A stretch of DNA of 64,000 bases, from positions 1-64,000 of the forward strand of contig JAJJXM010000111.1 of the NCBI GenBank assembly GCA_024516155.1. Reading direction: 5' to 3'. Origin of the DNA: Pyronema omphalodes (Eukaryota; Ascomycota; Pezizomycetes; Pezizales; Pyronemataceae). The translations under genes were made by a program, and so were the position numbers. Positions 60,624 to 64,000 of this stretch are shown piece by piece. The notes beneath the pieces were generated by a model. The model saw only the letters and a list, made by a program, of their open reading frames with translations. It was not told where the DNA came from and searched no databases. Position 1 is the first letter of the stretch, and the number at the start of each line of letters is the position of its first letter.

Positions 60624-61525
60624 ATGGTACACCTTCATTTCCTGCCGCTTCACCGTTAGCAATCACCTGCTAATGCCTAATCCAGTCCAACCCGTTCAGC
60701 ATGAACGGCGGTGCCGTCGTCGCCATGTATGTCCCTCCGTCGCCTATCTACTATCTTCCGAAGCTGGAGCTGACCTACCTAGGGTCGGTAAGGACTGTGT
60801 CGCTATCGGTTGCGACCTTAGACTCGGAATGCAAGCTCTCACCGTCTCCAACAACTTTCCCAAAATCTTCTCCTACGGCGATGCATACCTTGGATTGACC
60901 GGTCTTGCTACCGACGTTACCACCATGTGTGTATAAAATTCCGACGAACTATGACAGCGGTGCTGATGGAATGGGGTGCTAGGTCGGAGCTCTTCCGCTA
61001 CAAGGTCAACATGTACCGCCTCCGCGAAGAACGCGATATCGAGCCTGAGACTATGGCCAACCTTGTATCATCTACACTATATGAGCGCCGCTTCGGTCCT
61101 TACTTTGTTTCACCGGTCATTGCTGGTATCAACCAGAGGACAGGAAAGCCTTTCATCTGTGGATTTGATTCCATCGGGTGAGGAAAGCACTACATATGCG
61201 GCTATTAGGACTACATGCTAACTCTGACATAGCTGTATCGATTTTGCAAAAGACTTTATCGTTTCGGGTACCGCGTCAGACCAGTTATTCGGAACCTGTG
61301 AGAGCTTGTGGGAACCCGATCTTGAGCCAGAAGACCTTTTCGAGACCTGCGCACAGGCATTACTGAACTCTGTCGACCGTGATGCATTGTCAGGATGGGG
61401 AGCACACGTCTACGTTATCACCAAGGACAAGATAATCAAGCGGTTGCTCAAGGGTAAGTTTTGTTGATATGATCGGTGGTTGACAGCAGCTAATGAGTGT
61501 TTGCTTTATAGGAAGACAAGACTAA
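60624..61525 (+). CDS. PUP3: 20S proteasome subunit beta3
   Basis: Non-catalytic beta-ring subunit (yeast Pup3, human PSMB3). Six exons (60624-60626, 60686-60726, 60783-60926, 60983-61177, 61233-61453, 61512-61525) close to 205 residues, the same length as yeast Pup3. Product MSNPFSMNGGAVVAMVGKDC, then VAIGCDLRLGMQALTVSNNF and LGLTGLATDVTTMSELFRYK. Diagnostic phrases follow: LYERRFGPYFVSPVIAGINQ, GCIDFAKDFIVSGTASDQLF, CESLWEPDLEPEDLFETCAQ and SGWGAHVYVITKDKI. The end KGRQD is typical. The first exon is the start codon alone (ATG then GTACAC donor); an alternative start is the Met at 60701, but the upstream exon gives the expected N-terminal length. Tandem with PRE7. Confidence 0.95.
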
Positions 61526-62269
61526 ACACCAACCCGAAATCGCCCCCTTTTGCTACAACTATATAGTTTTTTCAGATAATAACGACTTCACGAATGTGGT
61601 CTGGGAGGGAGGGGGGATGATGATGATTATATGGATGACAAAATACAATCATCCCAGAATACCCAAACAAAAACAAAACAAACCTTGTCCGCTATTTAGC
61701 GCCATGCTGTAATGTGAAGTTAGCTAGATTATTGGGATACTCTAGCTGTTAATTGGTGGGAATATGGGTACGAATACCATAAAGCATTGGAAAACATTTC
61801 TCGATTCTACAACAGCTTTGCTTTGTCATCAACTCCATGCCCGTTCGCATCACCGTTTATCACACGCTCAAACAATTTGACCACTCGTTTACAAGCCACA
61901 AGAAAAGACCATGAATCTATATCACCAGTTTATTGAGATAATTTAGCTAGTGATTGGTGGGAATACGGGTACAGTACAAATACCATAAAGCATTGGAAAA
62001 GCATCTCTTAGTTCTACATATAGCAACTTTCCTTTGTCATCAAATCTGTGCCCTATTTGCATCATAATTTCTCACACATGAGCACATTTACAACCCACAA
62101 ACAAAAAAAAACTCATCATTGGAGAGCCTCATTAGAGTAATTTCGACTACGACCACGAGGACGGGATACTGGGGGGGGGGGGGGGGAAGGGGGTTCTTTG
62201 CTTTGCTGCCTGTATAGAGCTTACTCGTGCCTAAAGATGGTGGCGCTAGATGAATGGGTTATATAATTG
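61526..62269. repeat. diverged direct duplication downstream of PUP3
   Basis: Segments at about 61722-61908 and 61930-62107 align in the same orientation (shared phrases TTGGTGGGAATA, GGGTAC, ATACCATAAAGCATTGGAAAA and CTTTGTCATCAA, then a common end with an ACAAGCCACAAGAAAA / ACAACCCACAAACAAAA tail). The copies are about 210 bases apart, with substitutions and indels. No coding capacity. A G-run lies at about 62171-62187. Confidence 0.8.
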
Positions 62270-62577
<308 letters not shown>

Positions 62578-63137
62578 CTCATTCAGCATATTGGTGTGTT
62601 TGATTGAAATTAAATTAAATCGATATCAAAATTAAATCATAAAAAAAAAAAGAAAAAAAAAAACACGGTCCATAAATGGGTTTTTTGTATCACTAGTTTA
62701 TATTATATCGATCGTCTCATCAGTTTACTAGTTTACTATTATCAATCAAATGATACCACTAGTTCATGTCACCAGTCATATCATATCAAGAGTTAAAGAA
62801 ATCATCGCCAGGATGATTTCCTTGATTTTAAGCTTATGTATATGCCAAGTTCTAACCATAACAGCATAACCCAGTTCCAGTTCCAGTCCAAGTCAAAGTA
62901 GTCTTCTATGTAATCATGTTTATTTCTGGCATACGTTTCCTTTAACCACTATCTTTATTTTCCATGACCAAAAGCATCCCCCTTTTTTTTTCTAAAAATA
63001 AAAACAAAAACAAACATTATCCCCCTCTAATCTCTACCGGGTATTTCTACTCTCTTTTCTCATCTCCCATCTCCCATCTCCTGTCTCCTGTCTTCCTTCA
63101 TTTCTCTCCAATTCACTTTAGTTGTCTTATAACTAAT
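62578..63137. other. 3' spacer of the Ca2+-ATPase gene
   Basis: AT-rich, with short ATCA/GTTTACTAG phrases and CATCTCCCATCTCC repeats at about 63061-63085. No gene. Confidence 0.5.

Positions 63138-64000
<863 letters not shown>

Overview
This is a window of nuclear DNA from a filamentous ascomycete (Pezizomycotina). The evidence is about twenty protein genes split by short GT-AG introns (mostly 45-80 nt, often with a CTAAC-type branch site), fungal families such as a CFEM-GPI protein, Cym1 and fungal-type Gfa1, and AT-rich intergenic DNA with homopolymers and simple repeats. I cannot assign the class from sequence alone. Exon boundaries were placed by hand using GT/AG signals, reading frame and family conservation. 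Where I say a gene closes, the exon lengths sum to a multiple of three with an intact frame.

Layout. 1-1639 (-): 5' part of an MFS transporter running off the left edge. 4263-4893 (+): CFEM-GPI protein. 6-8.9 kb: repeat-dense accessory segment with a SINE nested in one solo LTR and split by another, next to 40 perfect GGGGATTT copies. 9203-13908 (-): SHPRH/Irc20-type SNF2-RING protein, divergent from a small J-domain protein (14328-15110, +). 15548-16048 (-): small membrane protein with a decayed direct duplicate of its 5' end at 16539-16760. 18288-18927 (+): ribosomal protein eL38. 19623-20850 (-): NAT9-like acetyltransferase. 24678-25044 (+): small GPI-type secreted protein. 27424-29343 (-): taxilin, divergent from the presequence protease CYM1 (30580-33881, +). 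35172-35732 (+): Sdh6/SDHAF1-type LYR protein. 36083-36953 (-): lumazine synthase. 40789-43131 (+): glucosamine-6-phosphate synthase. 45570-46289 (+): disordered MCLIR protein. 46.8-48.4 kb: field of diverged repeats. 49374-49833 (+): small unknown protein. 50422-51893 (-): ornithine decarboxylase. 57678-58753 (-): SAP30BP/HCNGP-like protein, divergent from proteasome beta6 (59035-59958, +), followed by proteasome beta3 (60624-61525, +). 63138-64000 (-): C-terminal end of a SERCA-type Ca2+-ATPase.

Most genes are conserved housekeeping genes with no shared pathway. Functional neighbours are few: two proteasome beta-ring subunits in tandem, and two mitochondrial proteins (Cym1, Sdh6) about 1.3 kb apart. 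I found no gene cluster that supports a new enzymatic or defence system. The most informative non-genic findings are the nested retroelements at 7.4-8.2 kb with target-site duplications, the 320-bp G-quadruplex-capable array abutting an LTR, the partial gene duplication at 16.0/16.5 kb, the repeat field at 47-48 kb, and several very small first exons that interrupt translation start regions.
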